Assembly (NCBI GenBank): GCA_050012355.1
Contig: JBEKHI010000485.1
Location: 1 to 5,710 of the forward strand
Source of the DNA: JBEKHI01 sp050012355
Lineage (GTDB): Bacteria > Actinomycetota > Actinomycetes > Streptosporangiales > Streptosporangiaceae
Direction: 5' to 3'
Length of the DNA stretch: 5,710 nucleotides
Below are positions 1 through 5,710 of this stretch, one piece after another. The position numbers and the translations under genes are program-made. The notes beneath the pieces are model-generated. The model was not told the DNA's origin. It did no database searches and was given only the letters and a program-made list of their open reading frames with translations. The stretch's first letter is position 1; each line of letters begins with the position of its first letter.

Positions 1-270
1 TTCGGCGAGAACGTCCCGCCGGAGCGGGTCGCGGCGTGCTACGAGGCGGTAACGGCGGCCCGCGGCTTGCTCGTCCTCGGCTCATCGCTGACCGTATTGT
101 CGGGGTTCCGGTTCGTTCGGCACGCAGCGTCACTCGGCCTCCCGGTAGTGATCGTCAACCAGGGAACAACGCGCGGGGACGCACTCGCCGACGCGGCGCT
201 GGACGCACCCCTCGGCGAGACGCTAACCACCCTCGTTTCCGACATATCGCCCGATCGCGAGCCCGTCTGA
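1..270 (+). CDS. Sir2-family NAD-dependent protein deacylase, C-terminal part (5' end outside window)
   Basis: Sirtuins remove acetyl or other acyl groups from protein lysines in the cytoplasm, consuming NAD and releasing nicotinamide and O-acyl-ADP-ribose. Reading from base 1, the frame gives 89 residues up to TGA at 268-270. It opens with FGENVP, the conserved sirtuin motif at the edge of the acyl-lysine cleft. LVLGSSLTV follows at about residues 25-33 and IVNQG at about 51-55; these correspond to the Rossmann-fold GSSL and (I/V)N segments that bind NAD. The ending DAPLGETLTTLV is the usual last helix of actinobacterial members. The catalytic His and the zinc cysteines lie upstream and are not visible, so activity cannot be judged. 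The gene converges on the pectinase gene, with a hairpin between them. The family call is firm; the acyl preference is unknown. Confidence 0.93.
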   Translation, partial: FGENVPPERVAACYEAVTAARGLLVLGSSLTVLSGFRFVRHAASLGLPVVIVNQGTTRGDALADAALDAPLGETLTTLVSDISPDREPV

Positions 271-287
271 GCCGCGGGTGTTTCTGG

Positions 288-333
288 GCGGTGCGACGCT
301 GCCCGGCAAAGAGTGGGGGCAGCGCCGCGCTGC
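288..333. terminator. Long imperfect hairpin between convergent genes, probable bidirectional terminator
   Basis: Bases 288-304 pair with 317-333 around a 12-base loop: 14 Watson-Crick pairs, two G-T pairs and one A/C mismatch (296 against 325). The uninterrupted core is 8 bp, CGCTGCCC (297-304) with GGGCAGCG (317-324). It lies 18 bases after the sirtuin stop and 38 bases beyond the pectinase stop on the other strand, so it could end both transcripts. There is no T-run on either side. That fits the stem-only terminators often proposed in actinomycetes, but makes the call less certain than a classical intrinsic terminator. The rest of the 271-370 gap shows nothing else. Confidence 0.5.
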
Positions 334-370
334 GCAGGAGAGTTGGGCGCCGGGGCGGCTGCTGCTGGGG

Positions 371-2719
371 CTAGTGGACGGTTACGCCGGGGCCGGAGAT
401 GCGCAGGTTGGAGTTGATCTCGGTGATGTTGGCGTCTTGGGATTGGGTGGCGGTTACGTCGAAGTGGACGTTGCGGAGGGTTAGGCCTAGCGGGTAGGCG
501 GGGCTGTAGCCCTCTAGTATCGATACCGCGCCGGGGATCGAGTCTGTCTCGGTCGCGTTGGAGATCGTGATGCCCGCGAAGTCCGGGATGGTGGTGCCGG
601 TCGCCGGGTCGTAGAACGGGTTGATGAGGATCGGGTACTCCAGGGAACGCATCGTGATCCCGGTGTACTCGACGTCGTCGACCAGGCCGCCCGCCCCGGC
701 GTAGCTCTTGACCCTGATGCCCGCCGGAATCGTGGATTCCTGGCCGGCCGCGTCGCGGCCGTCGATGAGGTCGTCGCGCACCAGGATGGACGAGACGCCG
801 TAGGCGGTCGGGCTGCCGATTGAGATCCCGTGGGTCCCGTAGCACTGGTTATCCGCCACGGTGATGTGCACGTCCATGTCGTCGTTGGCTTCCATGGCCA
901 CGCAATCATCACCATCGGTGAGGGTCGAATGGGTCACGGTCGCGAATGCCGATGAGTCGATGTCGATGCCGTCGGTGTTCAGCGACTGGTCGCTGGTCTC
1001 GACGTGCAGACCCCAGACCAGCAGTCCGCCGCCGGTCTTGAAGTAGAAGTGCTGCTTCGCCGCGTCCTTGAGCGTCACGTCGTAGAGAACGAAGTCGTTC
1101 GCGTCCTGCGCCTCGATCAGCCGCGGGTTGACCTGCTCGAGGCCCTCGGCGGTGGCGGTGGCCGCGTTCTGCCACCAGGAGGTGGTGGTGCCAAGGATCG
1201 GCAGATCACCGCGCCCGTCGATGGTGCCGCCGCGGTACGCCTCGATACCGGAGTCGGAGCCATCCACGGTGATGAACGGGTTGCATCCGCTGGAACTGGA
1301 TCCGATCGTCCCGCAGGTCGGGTCGCCGCTGACCTGATACTCCGCCGCGACGCGGGATGCGTAGAGGGTGACGCCGGGGCCGAGCACCAGGTACTCACCC
1401 TCGCCGATGGTGAGTGGTGCGGACAGGAACGCGGTGTCACCGGCCGACGGTTCGAGCAGCACTGCCTCGCCGGTGTTCTCGCAGGCGGTCAGCGCGGCCT
1501 GGAGACGGGTGGTGTCCGGGGGATCAGCCTCCGTCGTTATGGCAAAAGTTCTGTTCTTCGGGTTGGGGAGATCGCTGGTCACGGTCTGGCAGGTGGCGGG
1601 GATGCGCGGCTGGGTGATCTGGCGGGTGTCGCCGAGGCCGTTGGACAGGCGCAGGGCCTGGGTGGCGACGGTGTTCGAGGTCGGGGGTGCTACCGGGTCC
1701 CAGCCGTCGGAGCCGGCCAGGTGCGAGGCGGGGGTGCCCGCCTCGGCGGCGGTGAGCTGCGGCCGGTTCGGGTTCGTTGGGTCGGCGCCAGCGCCGGTGT
1801 CGTCGTACTCGCCGTACCGGCCGGCGGTCCAGGTCGCACCCGAGATGCCCAGGTATGGGTCGGTCGTGTTCAGCTGGGCGGGCAGGTTCGTCTCGCTGTA
1901 GGTGAGCTGCGGGACGGCACCGGTGTACGGCAGCCAGGCGCGGCCCAGGTAGATGTCGTTCGGCGCGAGCGTGCTGGTGACCGTGGAGTTGGCGAGCATG
2001 ATGCCGTACTCCGCGGTGCCGTAGGTGGCGGAAGCGGTCAGGTACGCCTTCTGGTAGATCCCGTCGTTTAGCGCGACGATGTGATCGCGGTCGAGCACGA
2101 GGTCGCCGTTGCCGAAGATGAAGTCCACGTCACCCTCGACGGTCGAGTCGTAGACGTACTGCCGTAGTTGCGTGGTGGATGTCGAGTCCCAGCTCAGCAG
2201 CGTGTCCTGGTGACCGTAGAAGATGTCGTGCTCGTAGACCTGGCGGTCGCCCTCCATCGCGATCGCGACCGCCTGGGTACCGGTCACCGTCGGGTAGTCG
2301 AGCTTGTCGAAGGTGTTCGAGAAGGTGATGTATTCCGCCGTGAAGTTGCTGGCCTGCACGTGAACGGTGGCCGAGCCCTCGGTGCCGTAGGTGGCACCGG
2401 TGGCCGGGTCGGTCTCGCCGTTGTAGTTGTCGCCAGTGATCACCACGGCCGCCGGATTGTGGCTGGCGCCTTCGAGCGTGAGGTTCTCGTCCGTCGCCGG
2501 GATCGTGACGTCTTCGTCGTAGGTTCCCGGGTCGATCAGGATCGTGTACGGCGTTGATGAGCCGGCAGGGACCGCGTCGACCGCGGCCTGCACGGTCGTG
2601 TAATCGGCGCCGCTCGCGCCCACGGTGATGGTGACACCGGTGCTGGCGTGCGCTGTTCCCCCGATGGCCAGAACAGACACGGCGAGCAGCGGGGCACAGA
2701 TTAGGACGCGAACACGCAT
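371..2719 (-). CDS. Secreted bifunctional pectin methylesterase (CE8)-polygalacturonase (GH28) fusion
   Basis: A 782-residue exported enzyme predicted to demethylate pectin and then hydrolyse the resulting polygalacturonate. Residues 1-25 form a signal peptide ending AHA|ST. The esterase spans about 28-345: the family's Gln is Q149 (GTQAVA), Q171-D172 lie in GHQDTL, the nucleophile Asp is D199 in DVDFIFGN, and R260/W262 are in YLGRAW. After a short linker the GH28 part spans about 372-782: NTDG with D583, GDDC with D604/D605, THG with H630, and IRVK with R669/K671. The D583-D604 distance of 21 equals that in fungal polygalacturonases. Both families are right-handed beta-helices; each part is about the length of a free-standing enzyme. 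The GH28 sequence resembles bacterial polygalacturonases rather than fungal ones. Endo or exo action cannot be told. Two oddities are THG for the usual GHG and a 6-residue insertion before D199. The ATG at 2719 is fixed by the signal peptide and a GGAAGG upstream. No pectin transporter or uronate genes are adjacent. Confidence 0.93.
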   Translation of the reverse strand: MRVRVLICAPLLAVSVLAIGGTAHASTGVTITVGASGADYTTVQAAVDAVPAGSSTPYTILIDPGTYDEDVTIPATDENLTLEGASHNPAAVVITGDNYNGETDPATGATYGTEGSATVHVQASNFTAEYITFSNTFDKLDYPTVTGTQAVAIAMEGDRQVYEHDIFYGHQDTLLSWDSTSTTQLRQYVYDSTVEGDVDFIFGNGDLVLDRDHIVALNDGIYQKAYLTASATYGTAEYGIMLANSTVTSTLAPNDIYLGRAWLPYTGAVPQLTYSETNLPAQLNTTDPYLGISGATWTAGRYGEYDDTGAGADPTNPNRPQLTAAEAGTPASHLAGSDGWDPVAPPTSNTVATQALRLSNGLGDTRQITQPRIPATCQTVTSDLPNPKNRTFAITTEADPPDTTRLQAALTACENTGEAVLLEPSAGDTAFLSAPLTIGEGEYLVLGPGVTLYASRVAAEYQVSGDPTCGTIGSSSSGCNPFITVDGSDSGIEAYRGGTIDGRGDLPILGTTTSWWQNAATATAEGLEQVNPRLIEAQDANDFVLYDVTLKDAAKQHFYFKTGGGLLVWGLHVETSDQSLNTDGIDIDSSAFATVTHSTLTDGDDCVAMEANDDMDVHITVADNQCYGTHGISIGSPTAYGVSSILVRDDLIDGRDAAGQESTIPAGIRVKSYAGAGGLVDDVEYTGITMRSLEYPILINPFYDPATGTTIPDFAGITISNATETDSIPGAVSILEGYSPAYPLGLTLRNVHFDVTATQSQDANITEINSNLRISGPGVTVH

Positions 2720-2728
2720 GCATGACCG

Positions 2729-2734
2729 CCTTCC
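2729..2734 (-). promoter_or_regulatory. Ribosome binding site of the pectinase gene
   Basis: The minus strand reads GGAAGG here, nine bases before the ATG at 2719. It matters because a second ATG in another frame starts at 2723, only four bases upstream. The spacing and the signal peptide both favour 2719. Confidence 0.65.
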
Positions 2735-2753
2735 GACAATCCCGCTCAGCCGG

Positions 2754-2782
2754 AGCGTAGACGTGCGCTACGGCAGCGTCAA
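2754..2782 (-). promoter_or_regulatory. Housekeeping-type promoter of the pectinase gene
   Basis: On the minus strand TTGACG (2782-2777, five of six bases of the TTGACA consensus) is followed after exactly 17 bases by TACGCT (2759-2754), which fits the actinobacterial -10 pattern TANNNT. Transcription would start near 2747, giving a leader of about 28 bases with the GGAAGG ribosome site. The spacer holds a short inverted repeat, CGTAG-N7-CTACG (2756-2772), which could be an operator but is short enough to be chance. This promoter overlaps the opposing candidate at 2770-2798, so the two might compete for polymerase. Confidence 0.6.
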
Positions 2783-2798
2783 TATGCGGACATATGAT
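2770..2798 (+). promoter_or_regulatory. Leaderless promoter for the duplicated-module protein gene
   Basis: TATGAT at 2793-2798 matches five of six bases of the TATAAT -10 consensus. Six bases later comes GTG at 2805, in frame with the gene, so the expected +1 falls on the first base of the start codon. This is the standard geometry of leaderless actinobacterial genes, and no Shine-Dalgarno is present before the GTG. The -35 position at 17-base spacing, ACGGCA (2770-2775), matches only three of six bases, so the call rests on the -10 and its position. Confidence 0.6.
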
Positions 2799-2804
2799 TC
2801 CGCT

Positions 2805-4253
2805 GTGTCAGAGCTGATCAGCCTGCTGTACCCCGCACCCGCCGCTGCCGTCAGCGGCGAGGTGACCGAGACCATCGATCATGACGCTCGTCGCGAGACG
2901 CCGGTCAATCCCTTCGCTCCCAAACGAGGCGAACCGAGCGGCACCCAGACGCGGCTGTACCAGGTTCATGAGGGGGGCGCTCGGCTGCTGCGACCGCAGT
3001 GGCTACTGACCGATTACTCGCTCACCGAGGGCGACCGGGTTTCGGTCGACGGGCGGGAAGCCGTGACGGTTACGGCCGAGTTGCGGCCCGGGCTGGCGTT
3101 CGCGGCCGCGCACCCAGCGTTCCCGCGCATGCCGCGACCACGACCGGACCGGGTCACCGCGGTGGTCGACGTTGAGCTGGGCGTGCTGTTGCGCTGCGCG
3201 GAGTTCTGGCACGGCAAGCTGGTGTCTACCCGGGAGCTATCGTTCACCGACCCGGACGTGGAACTCCCCGAGGATGACGACCGGGACGAGTCTCGCCGGC
3301 CGAGCTCTCCGGCAGGGGATGCGGCGAGGCAGCTAGCCAAGGGCGCGGCACGGTTCGCCGCCGACGCGGCCACATCGCTGGCGGCGGGCAAGCTCCGGCG
3401 AACAGACGCCCCGGATGACGAAACCGCGATGCCGCCGCTCCCCGAGGACCTACCATCCGCCGATGGGGCGCCGGCCAGCGATTCGCTGCTGTCTCTGCTG
3501 TACGCATCCGGCGACCGCGAGTTCAGCGCCACGATCGACAGGTGGACCAATCTGCAGGCGGTCACCAGCCTGCTGCGCAAGGCCGCGGACAAGACCGACG
3601 TCGACGGGCTCGGCTCGCTGGCCGACGCCGTTGATGAGCGCGGTGCCGTGCACATGGTCACCGGGCTGCGTTTCGCCACCCCGTCGCGCTACCGGGTCGA
3701 TTACGTCTCCGGATACAACAAGAACGGGCTGGAAACTGTCGTCTGCGACGATTCCAGCCGCTGGCGGTTCTTCCCGGACAAGGTCGTCGTCTGGCCCACC
3801 GGGGCGCTGGAGGACGAACTGGCCGAGCTCACCAGTGGCGCCTGGCTGCTGGGGTGCTTGCTGTCCGGGGAGTCGGTGACCGAATTCGGCGGGCGTCCTG
3901 CTATCCGGTTCCTCGCCCGGCCGGGTGGGGATTACCGGGTTAACCCGCTGATGCTGTGCGAGGCGGCCGACGTGATCATCGACGCTGAGCTCGGCATTCC
4001 GCTGCGGATTATCAGGTACGGGCCGGAGACAGTGGCGGAGCGGTGGGACGAACTGCGCGACGTGACGAGCTCCGCCGGGGATGTCAGTCCCGATGTTCCG
4101 CCGGGCGTGCGGGTGGTACACGAGACTGGCGGGTTGCTGGATCTAGCGAGGGTTCCCGAGCCGGTCAAGACCACGTTGCGCGGCGCGGGGAGCGCCGCCC
4201 GGCTCACCGCTGAGGGCGTGGCCACCGCCCGTCGCCTCTTCGGCCGACGCTAG
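2805..4253 (+). CDS. Uncharacterised actinobacterial protein with two diverged copies of one module
   Basis: A 482-residue protein of unknown function. Two related halves are visible. SLLY occurs at 6-9 and 230-233; WLL at 66-68 and 347-349; DGREAV (82-87) matches GGRPAI (362-367); VVDVELGVLLR (120-130) matches IIDAELGIPLR (391-401). Each half ends in an Ala/Arg-rich, probably helical tail (about 171-199 and 452-482). A charged Asp/Glu/Pro-rich linker (about 149-170) and an acidic Pro-rich stretch (200-226) lie between. The second half is longer and holds a strand-rich stretch, about 295-330 (YRVDYVSG, RWRFF), with no clear match in the first. The VVDxELGxLLR pattern recalls LolA/RseB-like beta-sheet proteins of actinomycetes, but I infer this fold from pattern only. 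There is no signal peptide or membrane segment, so it is probably cytoplasmic. The GTG at 2805 is chosen because of the TATGAT placed six bases upstream; ATG 2784, adding seven residues, is the alternative. Confidence 0.8.
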   Translation: MSELISLLYPAPAAAVSGEVTETIDHDARRETPVNPFAPKRGEPSGTQTRLYQVHEGGARLLRPQWLLTDYSLTEGDRVSVDGREAVTVTAELRPGLAFAAAHPAFPRMPRPRPDRVTAVVDVELGVLLRCAEFWHGKLVSTRELSFTDPDVELPEDDDRDESRRPSSPAGDAARQLAKGAARFAADAATSLAAGKLRRTDAPDDETAMPPLPEDLPSADGAPASDSLLSLLYASGDREFSATIDRWTNLQAVTSLLRKAADKTDVDGLGSLADAVDERGAVHMVTGLRFATPSRYRVDYVSGYNKNGLETVVCDDSSRWRFFPDKVVVWPTGALEDELAELTSGAWLLGCLLSGESVTEFGGRPAIRFLARPGGDYRVNPLMLCEAADVIIDAELGIPLRIIRYGPETVAERWDELRDVTSSAGDVSPDVPPGVRVVHETGGLLDLARVPEPVKTTLRGAGSAARLTAEGVATARRLFGRR

Positions 4254-4258
4254 GGTGA
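4254..4258 (+). promoter_or_regulatory. Ribosome binding site of the aldolase-family gene, abutting the upstream stop codon
   Basis: GGTGA directly follows the TAG stop at 4251-4253 and lies six bases before the ATG at 4265. It is complementary to UCACC near the 3' end of 16S rRNA. Its position against the preceding stop suggests that translation of the two genes is coupled. Confidence 0.55.
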
Positions 4259-4264
4259 CAAATT

Positions 4265-4957
4265 ATGACGGATGACGACGCGATTGAACTCGCTGTGCAA
4301 GCGTGCCAGGCACTCGCCGCGGCCGGGCAGGCCGACATGGTGTGGGGACACCACAGCGTGCGGGACACCGACGGCCGCGGGGTCTGGATGAAGGCAGCTG
4401 GCTGGGGTTTCGAGGAGATCGACGCCTCGCGGATCGTGCTGGTCTCACCGGACGGCGAGGTGCTGCACGGCGACGGGCCCCGGCACGTGGAGTACCCGAT
4501 CCATACCGAGATCCTCGCCGCGCGGCCCGACCTCGGATCGGTGGTGCATACCCACTCCCCCGCCGCCAACGCGTTTTCCGCGCTGGATGAGGAGTTCCGG
4601 CCGCTGGATCACGCGGGCGCGCTGTTCGCCTACCCGCAGATCCCGCGGTTCACGCTGACCGGCGGGCTGATCAAGACCCGTTCACTTGGCGAGGCGCTGG
4701 CCTCGTCGCTTGGGGACGCGCGGGCTATTCTGCTCCCGCAACACGGACTCGTGGCCACCGGTAAGGACACCCCGACGGCGGTAATGACCGCGGTGCTGCT
4801 GGACCGTGCCTGCCGGACCCAGCTGACCGCGATGGCGGCCGGGCCGCTGCGCCGCTGGGGTGCCGAGGACGATACCCTCGCGAAGATCCCGGATGCCTGG
4901 GGCGACCGGCAGATCCAGTCCGGATGGAAGTACTTGCTCCGCAAAGCTGCTGCTTAG
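4265..4957 (+). CDS. Class II aldolase/adducin family protein (AraD/FucA-like)
   Basis: A 230-residue cytoplasmic protein of the zinc-dependent family that includes L-fuculose-phosphate aldolase and L-ribulose-phosphate 4-epimerase. The metal site is recognisable: HTH at residues 95-97 and H160 in LPQHG match the three zinc His of FucA (92, 94, 155). E76 in EYPIH sits 19 residues before H95, as catalytic Glu73 does before His92. GHHSVRD (28-34) is in the place of the phosphate-binding GN-S-R motif, with His for Asn. The length is normal (FucA about 215). The ATG follows GGTGA by six bases and lies 11 bases after the upstream stop, so the two genes are probably one operon. I cannot name the substrate. 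The His-for-Asn change and the lack of sugar-kinase or isomerase neighbours argue against assigning fuculose or ribulose phosphate; a decarboxylase or a non-sugar substrate is possible. Confidence 0.9.
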   Translation: MTDDDAIELAVQACQALAAAGQADMVWGHHSVRDTDGRGVWMKAAGWGFEEIDASRIVLVSPDGEVLHGDGPRHVEYPIHTEILAARPDLGSVVHTHSPAANAFSALDEEFRPLDHAGALFAYPQIPRFTLTGGLIKTRSLGEALASSLGDARAILLPQHGLVATGKDTPTAVMTAVLLDRACRTQLTAMAAGPLRRWGAEDDTLAKIPDAWGDRQIQSGWKYLLRKAAA

Positions 4958-4976
4958 CGAGTTCTGAAAAAAGTCC

Positions 4977-4992
4977 AACCGTCGCGACGGTT
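4977..4992. promoter_or_regulatory. 16-bp perfect palindrome between the aldolase and lipoprotein genes
   Basis: AACCGTCGCGACGGTT is identical to its own reverse complement. It starts 20 bases after the aldolase stop and ends 47 bases before the lipoprotein start. As RNA it could form a 6-bp stem with a CGCG loop. It may be an operator for a dimeric regulator of the lipoprotein gene or a weak terminator for the aldolase operon. An A-run (4967-4972) lies on its left, so a hairpin followed by a T-run exists only when read on the minus strand, where no gene is seen. I find no convincing -35/-10 pair in the rest of 4958-5026. Confidence 0.4.
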
Positions 4993-5026
4993 CCGGCGTC
5001 ATGATAGGTGATTGGTTCGCGACTGA

Positions 5027-5032
5027 GAGGTG
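5027..5032 (+). promoter_or_regulatory. Ribosome binding site of the lipoprotein gene
   Basis: GAGGTG matches six bases of the anti-Shine-Dalgarno complement and sits six bases before ATG 5039. It favours this start over the internal ATG at 5063 (residue 9), which would leave a signal sequence with no basic residue. Confidence 0.75.
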
Positions 5033-5038
5033 TGAATA

Positions 5039-5662
5039 ATGCGTTGGACTTACGTTGCTGGCATGATCCCCGTGACGGCCCTAGCGGTGGCCGCTGTCGC
5101 CGGATGCAGCTCGAGCACGACCCCTAGCAGCGGTGCGAGCGCGTCCGCGACTGCCACCGCCACCGGAACGGCGGGCGGGGCGGCCACGCCGTCCAGCAGC
5201 CCCGCTTCTGGTTCCGGCGGGAACTCCCCGGCTGCTGCCAGCGGCACGCCGGCGTGCACGACCGGCGACCTGAAGGCGACGCTTGGCTCGACGCAGGGCG
5301 CCGCTGGTTCGATCTACGTCAACTTGGACCTCACGAACACCTCCAGCAGCCCGTGCACCCTGTATGGCTACCCGGGCACGTCGCTGGCGAATGCGTCCAC
5401 CTCGGTCAGCCCGGGTGCCGACCGGTCCAGCGCGACCGCGGAGTCGCTTGTCACCCTCGACGCGGGCTCGACCGGACACGCCGTGATGCAGATCGCGGAC
5501 GCGGGGAACTACTCGGCGAGCACGTGCGGCCCGAAGCCCACGAGCGAGATCAAGATCTACCCGCCGAACCAGACGGCCGCGCTGTATGTGACCTACTCGA
5601 CGAGCGCGTGCACCAAGTCGGTCCACCAGCTGGGCATCAGCGCGGTCCAGTCGGGGAGCTAG
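5039..5662 (+). CDS. Secreted lipoprotein with a DUF4232-type domain
   Basis: A 207-residue protein predicted to be exported and anchored to the outer face of the membrane by a lipid on Cys23. Residues 1-22 form a lipoprotein signal sequence ending in a lipobox, AVAG|C. Residues 24-71 are a low-complexity Ser/Ala/Thr/Gly linker that would hold the domain away from the membrane. The domain (about 72-203) starts at PACTTGDL and includes VNLDLTNTSSSPCTLYGYPG, the hallmark of the DUF4232 family common in actinomycete lipoproteins. Four cysteines (73, 106, 163, 191) would suit two disulfides, as expected outside the cell. The predicted fold is an immunoglobulin-like beta sandwich; no enzymatic residues are apparent, and the family's function is not established. 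The signal N-terminus is short, with only one Arg, but the ribosome site supports it. The 48 bases after the stop contain no gene. Confidence 0.88.
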   Translation: MRWTYVAGMIPVTALAVAAVAGCSSSTTPSSGASASATATATGTAGGAATPSSSPASGSGGNSPAAASGTPACTTGDLKATLGSTQGAAGSIYVNLDLTNTSSSPCTLYGYPGTSLANASTSVSPGADRSSATAESLVTLDAGSTGHAVMQIADAGNYSASTCGPKPTSEIKIYPPNQTAALYVTYSTSACTKSVHQLGISAVQSGS

Positions 5663-5690
5663 GCATTCCCTGCATCTCCGCGAACGTCCG

Positions 5691-5696
5691 TAGAAT
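5691..5696 (+). promoter_or_regulatory. Possible -10 element of a gene beyond the window
   Basis: TAGAAT matches five of six bases of the -10 consensus and lies 28 bases after the lipoprotein stop. No good -35 is present (the best is TTCCCT at 5666-5671, with a 19-base spacer) and the window ends before any start codon, so this is only a candidate. Confidence 0.25.
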
Positions 5697-5710
5697 CTGT
5701 CGCACTGGCC

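Noticed and set aside
1004..2071. Long open frame (355 codons) on the + strand opposite the pectinase gene
   Set aside because: It is rich in Gly, Arg and Val with no recognisable motif, and lies antisense to a gene with clear domains. High-GC genes regularly leave such frames open.
2625..2804. Upstream in-frame ATG starts (2625, 2628 and later) that would lengthen the duplicated-module protein by up to 60 residues
   Set aside because: These overlap the signal-peptide coding part and promoter region of the divergent pectinase gene, encode no domain-like sequence, and the promoter signal lies downstream of most of them. ATG 2784 remains possible but has no ribosome site.
3014..3679. Minus-strand open frame (221 codons) opposite the duplicated-module protein gene
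   Set aside because: It is a Ser/Ala/Arg-rich frame with no motif, antisense to a gene with internal repeats, a promoter and an operon partner.
4251..4256. TAGGGT as a -10 element for a leaderless aldolase transcript
   Set aside because: It is eight bases from the ATG rather than six or seven, has no -35, and a ribosome site with good spacing is present.
371..4957. A pectin-use gene cluster linking the pectinase to the aldolase-family enzyme
   Set aside because: The genes are on opposite strands, no uronate isomerase, reductase, kinase or transporter is visible, and the aldolase substrate is unknown.
5093..5250. Repetitive-looking GC-rich stretch as a DNA repeat
   Set aside because: It is the Ser/Ala/Thr/Gly linker of the lipoprotein. 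The codons vary and no repeat unit recurs at the DNA level.

Overview
The window is GC-rich, with a strong G/C bias at third codon positions. Its genes (a Sir2-type deacetylase, a DUF4232-type lipoprotein, and a TANNNT promoter abutting a GTG start) are typical of a high-GC actinomycete chromosome. The genus cannot be told from the sequence. I see no tRNA, rRNA, CRISPR array, insertion sequence or phage gene.

Layout, left to right. (1) The 3' end of a sirtuin-type NAD-dependent deacetylase gene on the + strand, cut by the window edge. (2) A 100-base convergent gap with one long imperfect hairpin, probably a two-way terminator. (3) A large minus-strand gene for a secreted 782-residue protein joining a pectin methylesterase (CE8) to a polygalacturonase (GH28), with nearly all catalytic residues recognisable in both halves. 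(4) An 85-base divergent gap where two opposing promoter candidates overlap: a conventional one with a Shine-Dalgarno for the pectinase, and an apparently leaderless one for the next gene. (5) A 482-residue protein of unknown function made of two diverged copies of one module. (6) Eleven bases on, a class II aldolase/adducin family gene, probably co-transcribed with it. (7) An 81-base gap with a 16-bp perfect palindrome. (8) A DUF4232-type lipoprotein gene, then 48 bases with no clear gene.

How the genes may work together. The pectinase is self-contained for attack on plant pectin outside the cell: the esterase removes methyl groups and the GH28 half cuts the resulting polygalacturonate. No transporter, uronate-catabolism gene or regulator for pectin is visible nearby, so it looks like a stand-alone secreted enzyme. 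The duplicated-module protein and the aldolase appear to form a small operon of unknown purpose; the aldolase substrate cannot be read from the sequence. The sirtuin and the lipoprotein look like unrelated neighbours. I did not find a convincing new multi-gene system. The items most worth a second look are the esterase-polygalacturonase fusion, the overlapping divergent promoters with a leaderless start, and the internally duplicated protein.
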